Assembly (NCBI GenBank): GCA_045224495.1
Contig: JBGVAK010000098.1
Coordinates: forward strand, 1-19,171
Origin: RUG472 sp045224495
Lineage (GTDB): Bacteria; Bacillota; Clostridia; Christensenellales; CAG-138
Direction of reading: 5' to 3'
Length of the DNA stretch: 19,171 nucleotides
The notes under the pieces were generated by a model that saw only the letters and a program-made list of their open reading frames with translations, had not been told where the DNA came from and ran no database searches. A program made the translations under genes and the position numbers. Positions 1 to 7,122 of this stretch are shown here, one piece after another (the stretch's first letter is position 1; the number at the start of each line of letters is the position of its first letter).

Positions 1-1281
1 GGTGCCCATGCTCACGTGGTCCTCCTGGTTGGCGGAGGAGGGGATGCTGTCCACGCTGGCGGGATGGGCGTGGACCTTGTTCTCGGAGACGATGGAGGCC
101 GCCGAATACTGGCAGATCATGTAGCCGGAGTTGAGGCCGCCGTGGGGGGTCAAAAAGGCGGGAAGGCCGTTGCTGAGCGTGGGGTTCACCATGCGCTCCA
201 GCCGTCGCTCGGAGATGGAGCAGAGCTCCGCCGCCGCGATGCCCAGGAAGTCCATGACCAACGCCACGGGCTCCCCGTGGAAGTTGCCGCCGGAGATGAC
301 GGACTCGTCCTCGGGGAACAGGATGGGGTTGTCGGTGACGGAGTTCATCTCGATCTCCAGGACGCTCCGCACGTAGGCGATGGAATCCCGGACGGCCCCG
401 TGGACCTGGGGGATGCAGCGGATGGCGTAGGCGTCCTGGACCCGGAGGTCCTTGGAGGCTTCCGCCGTGGGGCTGTTCTCCAGGAGCAGCCGGATGTTCT
501 TGGCCACCAGGCTCTGGCCCCGCTGGGGGCGCAGGGCGTGGATGCGGGGGTCGAAGGCGGAGGTAAGGGCGGTCAAAGCCTCCATGGTCATGGAGGCGGT
601 GATGTCAGCGAGCCGGGCCCCGCGATCGAGGTCGTACCACACCAACGTGCCGATGGCGGTCATGCACTGGGTGCCGTTGATGAGGGCCAATCCCTCCTTA
701 GCTAACAGGTGATAGGTGGGGATGCCGGCCCGTTTCATGGCCTCGGCACCGGGGAGCCGCTCCCCCTCGTACCAGGCTTCGCCCCGGCCGATGAGCACCA
801 GCGCCATGTGGGCAAGGGGGGCGAGGTCACCCGAAGCCCCCAGGGACCCCTGCCGGGGCACCACGGGGCTCACGTCCTTATTCAGCATGGAGATCAAACA
901 CTCGATGAGCTCCCGCCGGATGCCGGAGTTGCCCTTCACCAGGGCGTTGGCCCTGAGGAGCATCATGGCCCGGACCACCTCTTTGGCCAGCGGGGTCCCC
1001 GTGGCCACGCAGTGGCTCAAGATCAGGTTCTCCTGGAGCTGGCCGCTTTGCTCATGGCCCACGTTCACTTTGGAGAATTCGCCGAAGCCTGTGGAGATGC
1101 CGTAGACCCGCCGGTCCTCCGCTAAAATCTTCTCCACCAGGGCCCGGGCCCGGTCGATGGCTTCATAGCAGCTTTCGCTGAGCTTCACCGGGGCGTAATA
1201 TCGGGCCACCGAGACCACCTTCTCGATGGTCAGGCTCTCTCCGTCCAAAATGACCGGGGCAAGGGAATGATCCGCATCCAT
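1..1281 (-). CDS. hutH: Histidine ammonia-lyase, 3' end cut by window
   Basis: Cytoplasmic enzyme that deaminates L-histidine to trans-urocanate, the first step of histidine degradation. The window holds the first 427 residues of a family that is usually about 510 long. Residues Y-G-I-S-T-G-F-G near 60-67 include the conserved catalytic Tyr60. The Ala-Ser-Gly triad that cyclises to the MIO prosthetic group is at 149-151, within GSLGASGDLAPLAH. The late motif SVDSIPSSANQEDHVSMG runs into the window edge. The ATG at 1279-1281 is chosen because GGAGGT lies 9 bases upstream. It has its own promoter and is not closely coupled to the DUF3267 gene behind it. Whether other hut genes follow cannot be seen. 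A phenylalanine or tyrosine ammonia-lyase is possible in principle, but the motifs fit the histidine enzyme. Confidence 0.95.
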   Translation of the reverse strand, partial: MDADHSLAPVILDGESLTIEKVVSVARYYAPVKLSESCYEAIDRARALVEKILAEDRRVYGISTGFGEFSKVNVGHEQSGQLQENLILSHCVATGTPLAKEVVRAMMLLRANALVKGNSGIRRELIECLISMLNKDVSPVVPRQGSLGASGDLAPLAHMALVLIGRGEAWYEGERLPGAEAMKRAGIPTYHLLAKEGLALINGTQCMTAIGTLVWYDLDRGARLADITASMTMEALTALTSAFDPRIHALRPQRGQSLVAKNIRLLLENSPTAEASKDLRVQDAYAIRCIPQVHGAVRDSIAYVRSVLEIEMNSVTDNPILFPEDESVISGGNFHGEPVALVMDFLGIAAAELCSISERRLERMVNPTLSNGLPAFLTPHGGLNSGYMICQYSAASIVSENKVHAHPASVDSIPSSANQEDHVSMGT

Positions 1282-1322
1282 GGCAAAAATACCTCCGCAA
1301 AGATAGTCGTTCTCTACGGACC

Positions 1323-1351
1323 ATACTATCATTGTCGCGGAGGCAAGTCAA
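1323..1351 (-). promoter_or_regulatory. Probable sigma-A promoter of hutH
   Basis: On the minus strand, -35 TTGACT (1351-1346), a 17-base spacer and -10 TAGTAT (1328-1323) lie about 40 bases upstream of the hutH start. Spacing is optimal. No convincing operator palindrome is seen beside it. Confidence 0.7.
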
Positions 1352-1374
1352 TTTACCGAAAAAAATATACGGTT

Positions 1375-1944
1375 TTACGCCAGGTCGAAGACCGCCATCT
1401 TCACGCCTGTGTCCTGGCAGAGGATGGTGTCGGGCTCCCTATGGAGGCGATGGAACACGTAGAAGTCCCCCGCCGCGCCGGAGAGGTTGAAGAGTTCCCA
1501 GGCGTAAGCCACCCAGCGCCAGCCCACAGGGAGCAGGAACAGGAGCAGCAGGAACACCAATCCCCAGAACACCACCGGGGCGGCGGCGATGATAAGGTAG
1601 TCCCGCTTGTTGAAGTAGCACTTGCTGCCGGCGTAGGCATAGACCAGCGTGAAGCCGTAGTCGGCCTTTTGGCCGGAGAAGCGGCGGATGCAGATGCCGT
1701 GGACCAGCTCGTGAAGGGGGATGTAGGCCAGCATCCCCACGGCCAGGACCAGCAGCTGCAAGAGCAGGCCCTCAAAGTGCAGCTCCAGGAAGCCGTACCA
1801 CATAAGTTGGAAGAAGAGGGCCATCAGCACCAGCATGATGGCTATGGACAGGCCGTTGACGATCCAGAACTGCCGCTTGTTGTCCTTTAGATCGATGAGA
1901 TACTTTTGCCCGTAGCCCTCGGGCAAGGTCCAGGTGGATTTCAT
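1375..1944 (-). CDS. DUF3267 putative membrane zinc metalloprotease
   Basis: A 189-residue integral membrane protein. Hydrophobic segments lie at about 26-50, 60-80, 120-140 and more weakly after that. The HELVHG motif at about 79-84 is an HExxH zinc-binding signature at the end of a membrane helix. A later Asn-Leu-Ser-Gly-Ala-Ala-Gly-Asp stretch near 155-162 could supply the third, acidic ligand, as in membrane-embedded site-2-type proteases. This arrangement is typical of DUF3267 proteins; substrate and role are unknown. The start is supported by AAGGAG 9-10 bases upstream. The gene begins 12 bases after the nucleoside phosphorylase stop, and its ribosome site overlaps that stop region, so the two are probably co-transcribed. 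Confidence 0.8.
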   Translation of the reverse strand: MKSTWTLPEGYGQKYLIDLKDNKRQFWIVNGLSIAIMLVLMALFFQLMWYGFLELHFEGLLLQLLVLAVGMLAYIPLHELVHGICIRRFSGQKADYGFTLVYAYAGSKCYFNKRDYLIIAAAPVVFWGLVFLLLLFLLPVGWRWVAYAWELFNLSGAAGDFYVFHRLHREPDTILCQDTGVKMAVFDLA

Positions 1945-1956
1945 GATTTCTTCTCC

Positions 1957-2706
1957 TTATATCCGTTTGACGATCTCCAAGGCCAGGTGGAGCTTTCCCA
2001 GGTCGTGGTTGGCGCTTGGAAGGCCGTCGGCGTCGTAGCCGCTCTCCGCCAGCACGTCCCCGGCCTCCAAAAAGTCGTAGAGGATGAGGCCGTAGAAGTC
2101 GCAGAGGGCCTGCACCCCGGCCAGCTCCATCTCCACCGCGAGACACCCCTCGGCCCGGCGGCGCTGCACCAGGCCCACCGTCTCCCGGAGCATGGAGTCC
2201 GTGGTCCAGACCCTGCCTTGCACGTAGAGGGCCCCCAGCTCGTCGAAGATACGAGCCAGCCGGTCCGCGGTCTTGATCTCGATGTAGTCGGAAGGCGGCG
2301 CGTAGTAGTAGCTCGCGCCCTCGCCCCGATAGGCTTCCGTGGGGAGGACGTATTTGCCTCCCGTGGCCTCGCCGTCCAAACTTCCGCAGGAGCCGAACAT
2401 GAGGAATTTGGTGGCCCCGGTCTGCCAGTGGACCTCGTAGCAGGTGCCGGAGGCCAGGGCCGACCCGATGGCGGACAGGTAGAAGGCCACGGGCTCGCCG
2501 TCCAGGTCGAAGCGGTAGATGGGGGTGTTCCCGTTGCAAGCCCCGATCTCGCCCACCACGGTGCAGTCGTACTGTTTCAGGAGATACTCGTATATCTCCT
2601 TGGAAAAGAGGATGAGGCATTTGTCCAGCAGGTGCTTTTGCGGGCCGTAGAAGGCCTCCAAATGAACCAGGGGCTCGGTATGGGGGTCGAAGTCGTGAAT
2701 GATCAT
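1957..2706 (-). CDS. Nucleoside phosphorylase (PNP/uridine phosphorylase superfamily)
   Basis: A 249-residue cytoplasmic enzyme expected to split a purine or pyrimidine nucleoside with phosphate into free base and ribose-1-phosphate. The N-terminal half contains EIGACNGNTPIY. The family core follows at about 103-135: FGSCGSL, then a conserved basic/aromatic Ala-Tyr-Arg-Gly-Glu-Gly-Ala-Ser-Tyr stretch. A late CLAVEMELAG segment matches the Val-Glu-Met-Glu ribose-contact motif. Length is normal for the superfamily. Substrate choice cannot be read with confidence; the short VEMELAG version and overall length resemble uridine-phosphorylase-like members. The start at 2706 is preceded by AAAGGA. 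The gene reads divergently from the transporter operon and heads a unit with the DUF3267 gene. Confidence 0.85.
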   Translation of the reverse strand: MIIHDFDPHTEPLVHLEAFYGPQKHLLDKCLILFSKEIYEYLLKQYDCTVVGEIGACNGNTPIYRFDLDGEPVAFYLSAIGSALASGTCYEVHWQTGATKFLMFGSCGSLDGEATGGKYVLPTEAYRGEGASYYYAPPSDYIEIKTADRLARIFDELGALYVQGRVWTTDSMLRETVGLVQRRRAEGCLAVEMELAGVQALCDFYGLILYDFLEAGDVLAESGYDADGLPSANHDLGKLHLALEIVKRI

Positions 2707-2737
2707 GGGGTTTTGTCCTTTCGACGGTATGGGAAGA

Positions 2738-2766
2738 TATATACCACGGAATGGACCTGCAGGCAA
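2738..2766 (-). promoter_or_regulatory. Probable promoter of the nucleoside phosphorylase unit
   Basis: Minus-strand -35 TTGCCT (2766-2761), 17-base spacer, -10 TATATA (2743-2738), about 32 bases before the start codon. It is back-to-back with the transporter promoter in the same 165-base intergenic region. Confidence 0.65.
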
Positions 2767-2794
2767 TACTTTTCCTGCTTTTTCGCCGGAATAC

Positions 2795-2823
2795 TGGACA
2801 AACGGCATAAAAGGCGGTATACT
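2795..2823 (+). promoter_or_regulatory. Probable promoter of the metal/oxyanion transporter operon
   Basis: -35 TGGACA (2795-2800), 17-base spacer, -10 TATACT (2818-2823). Transcription would start near 2830, immediately before the palindrome at 2833-2856. Confidence 0.75.
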
Positions 2824-2832
2824 GAAGGCAAG

Positions 2833-2856
2833 CGTTATCTTTACGTAAAAATAACG
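2833..2856. promoter_or_regulatory. 24-bp near-perfect palindrome, candidate ModE-type operator
   Basis: Outer arms CGTTAT and ATAACG enclose 12 bases; 11 of 12 base pairs match across the dyad, with centre TTTACGTAAA. It lies between the predicted transcription start and the ribosome site (GGAAGGAGG at about 2857-2865), where a bound repressor would block transcription. The outer half-sites and the 24-base length match the E. coli modA operator for the molybdate sensor ModE as I recall it. The inner bases differ. A ModE homologue is not seen in the window. Confidence 0.6.
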
Positions 2857-2871
2857 GGAAGGAGGCCGACC

Positions 2872-3906
2872 ATGGGAAACGAGAAACGAGCCCGCCGGAC
2901 TTTGCTCATCCTGGGCCTGGTGCTCCTGATGCTGTTTTTGGTCTCCTTCTCCCTGGGCCGGTACGGGGTGCCGCCTTGGCAGGTGGTAAAGATACTTTTG
3001 GCCCGGTTCCTGGAGCTGTTCGTAGGCCGGGGGGCCCTGCACAGGACCTGGACGCGGGAGATGGAGACGGTGGTCATCAACATCCGCCTGCCGCGCATCC
3101 TCATGGCGTGCCTGGTGGGCTGCTCCCTGTCCGCGGCGGGGGCCGCCTTCCAGGGGGTCTTCCACAATCCCATGGCCTCCCCGGACATTCTTGGCGCCTC
3201 CAGCGGCGCCGCCTTCGGGGCCGCCTTGGCCATCCTTCTCGGCGCGCCCACCCGATCGATCACCCTGTCCGCCTTCGCCTTCGGCCTGGTCACCGTGGGC
3301 CTCGTGATGCTGGTGGCCCGGCGGGCGCCGGGGACAAGGCTCATCAACCTCATTTTGGCGGGCATCATGCTCTCCTCCCTCTTCAGCGCCGGCACCTCCT
3401 ATATCAAGCTGGTGGCCGATCCCAGCAACCAGCTCCCCCAGATCACCTACTGGCTCATGGGGAGCCTGTCGGGCACCCGGCTCAGCGACATCCCCCTGGC
3501 CGCTTTGCCCATGGCGGTGGGTCTCGTGCCCCTGTTCTTGCTGCGATGGCAGCTGAACCTGCTGAGCCTGGGGGAAAGCGAGGCCAGAGCCCTGGGGGTG
3601 AACACGGGCCGGGTGCGCCTCGTCCTGCTCCTTGCCGCCACCCTCGTCACCGCCGCCAGCGTGTCCTTCTCGGGCATGATCGGTTGGGTGGGCCTGGTGG
3701 TGCCCCACCTGTGCCGGAAGGTCCTGGGGAGCGACCATCGGTACCTGATGCCCGGCAGCTTCCTCTGCGGGGCCGCCTTTTTGCTGCTGGTGGACGACGT
3801 GTCGAGAAACCTGCTGGCCGTGGAGATCCCCATCGGCATTTTGACCGCCCTCATCGGCGCCCCCTTCTTCCTCTACCTCATCACCCGAAGGGAGGAAAAG
3901 CTATGA
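2872..3906 (+). CDS. FecCD/BtuC-type ABC importer permease
   Basis: A 344-residue polytopic membrane protein with about ten hydrophobic segments, the usual size for type II importer permeases of siderophores, haem, cobalamin and, in some systems, molybdate/tungstate. Family marks are RLPRILMACLVGCSLSAAGAAFQG near 73-96, NPMASPDILGASSGAAFGA at about 100-118, and the late cytoplasmic coupling region GMIGWVGLVVPHLCRKVLGSDHR near 263-285. It would form a homodimer with two copies of the following ATPase. The start has a strong GGAAGGAGG site. Its stop overlaps the ATPase start in an ATGA junction, so translation is coupled. Substrate is not determined by the permease; the upstream palindrome points to molybdate or tungstate. 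Confidence 0.92.
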   Translation: MGNEKRARRTLLILGLVLLMLFLVSFSLGRYGVPPWQVVKILLARFLELFVGRGALHRTWTREMETVVINIRLPRILMACLVGCSLSAAGAAFQGVFHNPMASPDILGASSGAAFGAALAILLGAPTRSITLSAFAFGLVTVGLVMLVARRAPGTRLINLILAGIMLSSLFSAGTSYIKLVADPSNQLPQITYWLMGSLSGTRLSDIPLAALPMAVGLVPLFLLRWQLNLLSLGESEARALGVNTGRVRLVLLLAATLVTAASVSFSGMIGWVGLVVPHLCRKVLGSDHRYLMPGSFLCGAAFLLLVDDVSRNLLAVEIPIGILTALIGAPFFLYLITRREEKL

Positions 3907-4673
3907 GCCTGACGGTGGAAAACCTGAGCTTCAGCTACGGGCAGCACGACGTGCTCCGGGGCGTCAGCTTTACCGCCAAAGCGGGAGAGCTCCTGGCCAT
4001 CCTGGGCCCCAACGGCGTGGGCAAGACCACGCTTTTCAAGTGCGTCATGGGGCTGGAGCGCCGGTACGCAGGCAAGATTGCCGCTGACGGCGCGGACCTC
4101 TCCGCCCTCACGCCTCGGCAGCGGGCCCACCGGGTGGCCGCCATCCCCCAGGCCCATCCCTTGTCCTTCCGGTACAGCGCCTTCGATATGGTGCTCATGG
4201 GCACCAGCCACGGCCTGTCCCCCTTCGCCGTGCCTGGGGAGAAGGAGCGGGAGTTGGCTCGGGACGCCATGGCGCGGGTGCGGATCGAGCACCTGTCCGA
4301 CCGCCCCTTCGACCACCTGTCCGGCGGGGAGCAGCAGCTGGTGTTCATCGCCCGAGCCCTGGCGCAGCAGGCCCATATCCTGTTGATGGACGAGCCTACG
4401 GCCAGTTTGGACTACGGGAACCGGCTGCTGGTGCTGGGCGTGGCGCGAGACCTGGCGCAGGAGGGGTATACGGTCCTCCTCTCCACCCACGACCCTCAGC
4501 ACGCCCTCTGGTACGCGGACCGGGCCCTGGCTCTGAAGGCTGGGCGGGTGCTGGTCCTGGGCAAGCCGAAGGAGATCATCACCGCCGACCTGCTGGAGGA
4601 ACTCTACGGACGGAAGATCGACCTCGTCGACACGGCCCAGGGGCCCGTGCTGGTGCCGAAGGAGGGATGCTGA
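3903..4673 (+). CDS. ABC importer ATP-binding protein (FecE/BtuD type)
   Basis: A 256-residue cytoplasmic ATPase that powers the preceding permease. Walker A GPNGVGKTT is near 35-43, the Q-loop is in AAIPQAH near 80-86, the ABC signature LSGGEQQ is near 139-145, Walker B ILLMDEP near 159-165, and the H-loop STHD near 197-200. All catalytic elements are intact, and length and domain order are normal for this subfamily, including the C-terminal extension IITADLLEELYG. It starts inside the permease stop codon (ATGA), and its own TGA overlaps the methyltransferase ATG. Confidence 0.94.
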   Translation: MSLTVENLSFSYGQHDVLRGVSFTAKAGELLAILGPNGVGKTTLFKCVMGLERRYAGKIAADGADLSALTPRQRAHRVAAIPQAHPLSFRYSAFDMVLMGTSHGLSPFAVPGEKERELARDAMARVRIEHLSDRPFDHLSGGEQQLVFIARALAQQAHILLMDEPTASLDYGNRLLVLGVARDLAQEGYTVLLSTHDPQHALWYADRALALKAGRVLVLGKPKEIITADLLEELYGRKIDLVDTAQGPVLVPKEGC

Positions 4674-5458
4674 TGTTTATCTGGACCGAGGAAAGCGCGG
4701 CCTTTTGGGCCGACAGCGCCGCATACACGGGGGCCTACGACGTCCTGGCGGCCCGAGCGGCGGCGCACCTGGCCCCCGGCAGCACGGTCTTCGAGGGGGG
4801 CTGCGGCCTGGGGCACCTGTCCGTAGCCCTGGCCCGGAGGGGCTTTTCCGTCACCGCCATGGACCTCTCCCCCCTGCCCCTCCGATATATCTCGGCTGCC
4901 CCGGGGCTCACCGTTCGGCAGGGGGACGCCTTCGCCCTGGCCCCGGACGAGGTCTACGACAGCGCCGTCTTCTGCTTCTTCGGTGGGGTCCGGGAGACTC
5001 TGTGCTGGGCCCAGGTCCACTGCCGGGATCGGCTGATCCTGTTCAAGAAGGATTGGGACACCCACCGCTTCACACGGGACTCGGGGGCCCTGCGCAAGTT
5101 CACCTACCCCCTGACGGTGGCGGAACTAAGTGCCCTAGGCGTGCCCTTTGATACCGAGGTTTTCGACGTGGACATGGGCCAGCCCTTCCGGAGCCTTGTA
5201 GACGCGGTCCGCTTCTTCCGGCTCTACGACCCGGAGGGGGCCATGACTGAAGCGGATATCCTGCCCCGGCTCACCGTCACCGGGGACCCCGCCTTCCCCT
5301 ATTATCTGCCCGCCAAGCGGCCCGTGGGCATGCTGGTCCTGCGGGGGGGACATACGAAAAACGACCATATCCTAAGGAGGAAAATCCATGAAACGTACAT
5401 TGACCCTGCTGCTGGCTTTGCTGACGGTGGTGGCCCTGTGCCCCGCGACTATAGCTGA
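4673..5458 (+). CDS. Class I SAM-dependent methyltransferase in the transporter operon
   Basis: A 261-residue cytoplasmic protein with a Rossmann-type motif I, VFEGGCGLGHLSVAL, at about 39-53 and an acidic post-I residue in AMDLS near 63-66. Methyl acceptor unknown. The ATG at 4673 is preferred over the ATG at 4667: GGAGG at about 4661-4665 is 7 bases from the former and touches the latter. The gene overlaps the ATPase stop by one base. At the 3' end it runs 71 bases into the binding-protein gene. The last 30 or so residues look non-domain-like, and the fold seems to end near the GMLVLRGG strand, so loss of an earlier stop is possible. Such methyltransferases inside Fec-type operons suggest modification or handling of the transported ligand, but this is inference. 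Confidence 0.8.
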   Translation: MFIWTEESAAFWADSAAYTGAYDVLAARAAAHLAPGSTVFEGGCGLGHLSVALARRGFSVTAMDLSPLPLRYISAAPGLTVRQGDAFALAPDEVYDSAVFCFFGGVRETLCWAQVHCRDRLILFKKDWDTHRFTRDSGALRKFTYPLTVAELSALGVPFDTEVFDVDMGQPFRSLVDAVRFFRLYDPEGAMTEADILPRLTVTGDPAFPYYLPAKRPVGMLVLRGGHTKNDHILRRKIHETYIDPAAGFADGGGPVPRDYS

Positions 5459-6458
5459 ATCTCCCGTCACCCGGACCTTCACCGACTCGGTGGGCCGGAC
5501 GGTGGAACTCCCTGCTGATCTCGAGAAGGTAGCCGTCAGCGGCCCCCTGGCGCAGATCGTCCTCTTCGCCCTGTGCCCCGACAAGCTGGCGGGCATCGCC
5601 GCCAAGTGGGACGAGACCGCGGCCACGTATCTCGACGAGAAATACTACGGCCTGCCCGTCCTGGGCCAGCTCTACGGCGGCAAGGGGGAGCTGAATTTGG
5701 AGACCCTCCTAAACAGCGGCGCTCAGGCGGTCATCGACGTAGGCGAGCCCAAGAAGACCGTGGTGGAGGACCTGGACGCCCTGCAGCAGCAGACCGGCAT
5801 CCCCTTCGTCCACATCACCGCCACCACCGCCGCCATGGGCGATGCCTATCGCAAACTGGGCGAATTGCTCGATATGCCGGAGGAGGCGGAATCTTTGGCC
5901 GCCTACTGCGATAGGGTCTACGCCCGGACGGTGGAGATCTCGGAGTCCGTGGAGAAGAAGAACCTGCTCTATATCACCGGGGACCAGGGCCTGAACGTCA
6001 TCGCCCAGGGCAGCTACCACGGGGAGATCATCGACCTGCTCGGAAACAACCTGGCCGTGGTGGAGAGTCCGTCCAGCAAGGGCACGGGCAACGAGGTGGA
6101 CATGGAGCAGATCTTGCTCTGGGACCCCGACGTGATCCTGTTCGCCCCCGACAGCATCTACGCAGACGTAGCGAACCGGCCCGAGTGGCAGACCGTGACC
6201 GCCATCCGGAGCGGGACATACTACGAGGTGCCCTTCGGTCCCTACAACTGGATGGGCTTCCCGCCCTCGGTCCAGCGGTATCTGGGCATGCTGTGGATGA
6301 GCGAGCTTCTATATCCAGAAACGGCCCAGCTGGACCTGTTTGCGGCAGTGCAGGAATACTACGGCCTGTTCTACCATTGCGAGCTCACGAGGGAACAGTA
6401 CGACGCCCTGGTGCAACACTCCATCGGTGTCCAGGCGGCTCTGGCGCCCGCGGCGTAA
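5388..6458 (+). CDS. ABC importer substrate-binding protein (TroA/FecB-like)
   Basis: A 356-residue extracytoplasmic receptor. The N-terminus has MKRTLTLLLALL followed by a hydrophobic core and CPATIAES. The Cys is preceded by Leu, so the lipobox is poor, and signal peptidase I cleavage after ATIA is possible. The mature part begins with the typical TRTFTDSVGRTVELP entry strand, followed by GPLAQIVLFALCPDKLAGIA. A late PYNWMGFPPSVQRYLGMLWM segment (about residues 285-304) is a family feature of Fec-type binding proteins in Clostridia and archaea, as I recall. The ATG at 5388 is fixed by AAGGAGG seven bases upstream. The ligand cannot be proven; molybdate/tungstate is the favoured inference from the operator-like palindrome, with iron complexes or cobalamin as alternatives. 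Confidence 0.88.
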   Translation: MKRTLTLLLALLTVVALCPATIAESPVTRTFTDSVGRTVELPADLEKVAVSGPLAQIVLFALCPDKLAGIAAKWDETAATYLDEKYYGLPVLGQLYGGKGELNLETLLNSGAQAVIDVGEPKKTVVEDLDALQQQTGIPFVHITATTAAMGDAYRKLGELLDMPEEAESLAAYCDRVYARTVEISESVEKKNLLYITGDQGLNVIAQGSYHGEIIDLLGNNLAVVESPSSKGTGNEVDMEQILLWDPDVILFAPDSIYADVANRPEWQTVTAIRSGTYYEVPFGPYNWMGFPPSVQRYLGMLWMSELLYPETAQLDLFAAVQEYYGLFYHCELTREQYDALVQHSIGVQAALAPAA

Positions 6459-6462
6459 GGCC

Positions 6463-6996
6463 ATGGCGGAGAAGTGTCATATCCTGATCTCAGGGGAACG
6501 GGGCGTGGGCAAAAGCACCCTGATCGAGCGGCTGCTCCAAGCCGACCCCCGGCCCCGGTACGGGTTCGTCACCAAGATGGCGGGCCCCGGGCCGGACGGG
6601 TTCCGGCCCGTGTACATCCATCCGGCGGGGCAAGCCGCAGAGGCGCGGATCTTTACGGCTGAAAACTGCGTAGGCGTCTGCGACAGCCGTACCCACCGGC
6701 CCTGCCGAGAGGTGTTCGACGGCCTGGGGGTCCGGTACATCGAAGCCGCTAGGCCCGACGGCATCCTCGTCATGGATGAGTTAGGATTCTTCGAGGCCCA
6801 GGCGGAATCGTTCACCGCCGCCGTACTCACGGCCCTACGTGGGGATATCCCCATTCTGGCCGCCGTCAAGAGCCGAACGGACGTGGCCTTTTTGAACGCA
6901 GTCCGCGCCGCCCCCAAGGCGGAGGTGTTCTACATCACCCCTGAAAACCGGGAGGAGTTGTATGAGCGGCTGCTGCCCAGTATAAAAGCACAGTAA
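6463..6996 (+). CDS. THEP1-like P-loop nucleoside-triphosphatase
   Basis: A 177-residue cytoplasmic NTPase. Walker A GERGVGKST occupies about 11-19. A hydrophobic strand ending in VMDELGFFE near 101-109 is the Walker B with the family's acidic pair. These features and the small size fit the THEP1/COG1618 group and the related NTPases found beside molybdenum transport genes (DUF2478 type). The physiological substrate is unknown. The start follows the binding-protein TAA by four bases with only a weak AAGG, so translational coupling is likely. It is the last gene of the operon; a hairpin repeat begins two bases after its stop and a terminator follows at 7082. Confidence 0.82.
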   Translation: MAEKCHILISGERGVGKSTLIERLLQADPRPRYGFVTKMAGPGPDGFRPVYIHPAGQAAEARIFTAENCVGVCDSRTHRPCREVFDGLGVRYIEAARPDGILVMDELGFFEAQAESFTAAVLTALRGDIPILAAVKSRTDVAFLNAVRAAPKAEVFYITPENREELYERLLPSIKAQ

Positions 6997-6998
6997 AA

Positions 6999-7045
6999 CA
7001 CCTCATCCACCGCACAAGCGGTCCCCCTTCCCCTCAAGGGGAAGG
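6999..7045 (+). repeat. Solo copy (A) of the two-hairpin dispersed repeat
   Basis: Begins CACCTCATCC, then hairpin 1 (ACCGC, loop ACAA, GCGGT), then hairpin 2 (CCTTCCCCTCAAGGGGAAGG, 8-bp stem). It has the same orientation and layout as copy B at 11807 and is the inverse of copy D at 12304. Its hairpin-1 stem sequence differs from both, but pairing is kept. It starts two bases after the NTPase stop codon. Confidence 0.85.
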
Positions 7046-7081
7046 CATATTTATGGCAACCCGTCTCAGTGGATATAAAAA

Positions 7082-7110
7082 GAGAGTCGCAGCGCGACTC
7101 TCCTTTTTCT
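7082..7110. terminator. Bidirectional intrinsic terminator
   Basis: A 9-bp stem GAGAGTCGC / GCGACTCTC with a 3-base loop (7082-7102). T-rich sequence follows on the plus strand (CTTTTTCTTTT), and TTTTTAT follows on the minus strand. It serves the transporter operon from the left and the amidase-like gene from the right. Confidence 0.85.
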
Positions 7111-7122
7111 TTTGGGGTTGAC

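Noticed and set aside
1352..1376. Weak dyad (ACCG...CGGT) with a T-run between the DUF3267 gene and hutH
   Set aside because: The stem is only about four pairs and the T-run lies in the loop, so it cannot act as an intrinsic terminator.
2833..2856. Fur or DtxR iron box
   Set aside because: The palindrome does not resemble the GATAAT-type Fur repeats or TTAGGTTAGCCTAA-like DtxR sites; the CGTTAT-N12-ATAACG layout fits ModE better.
2707..3738. Minus-strand frame extending the phosphorylase upstream by 344 codons
   Set aside because: It is antisense to the permease and low in complexity; a promoter and ribosome site fit the start at 2706.
1906..3906. A 666-codon plus-strand frame running from before the phosphorylase into the permease
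   Set aside because: Only the part from 2872 resembles a protein; the first half is antisense to the nucleoside phosphorylase, and a promoter, operator and ribosome site precede 2872.
6999..7045. Repeat A as a CRISPR repeat or rho-independent terminator
   Set aside because: There is no regular repeat-spacer array and no U-tract; the real terminator is at 7082-7110.
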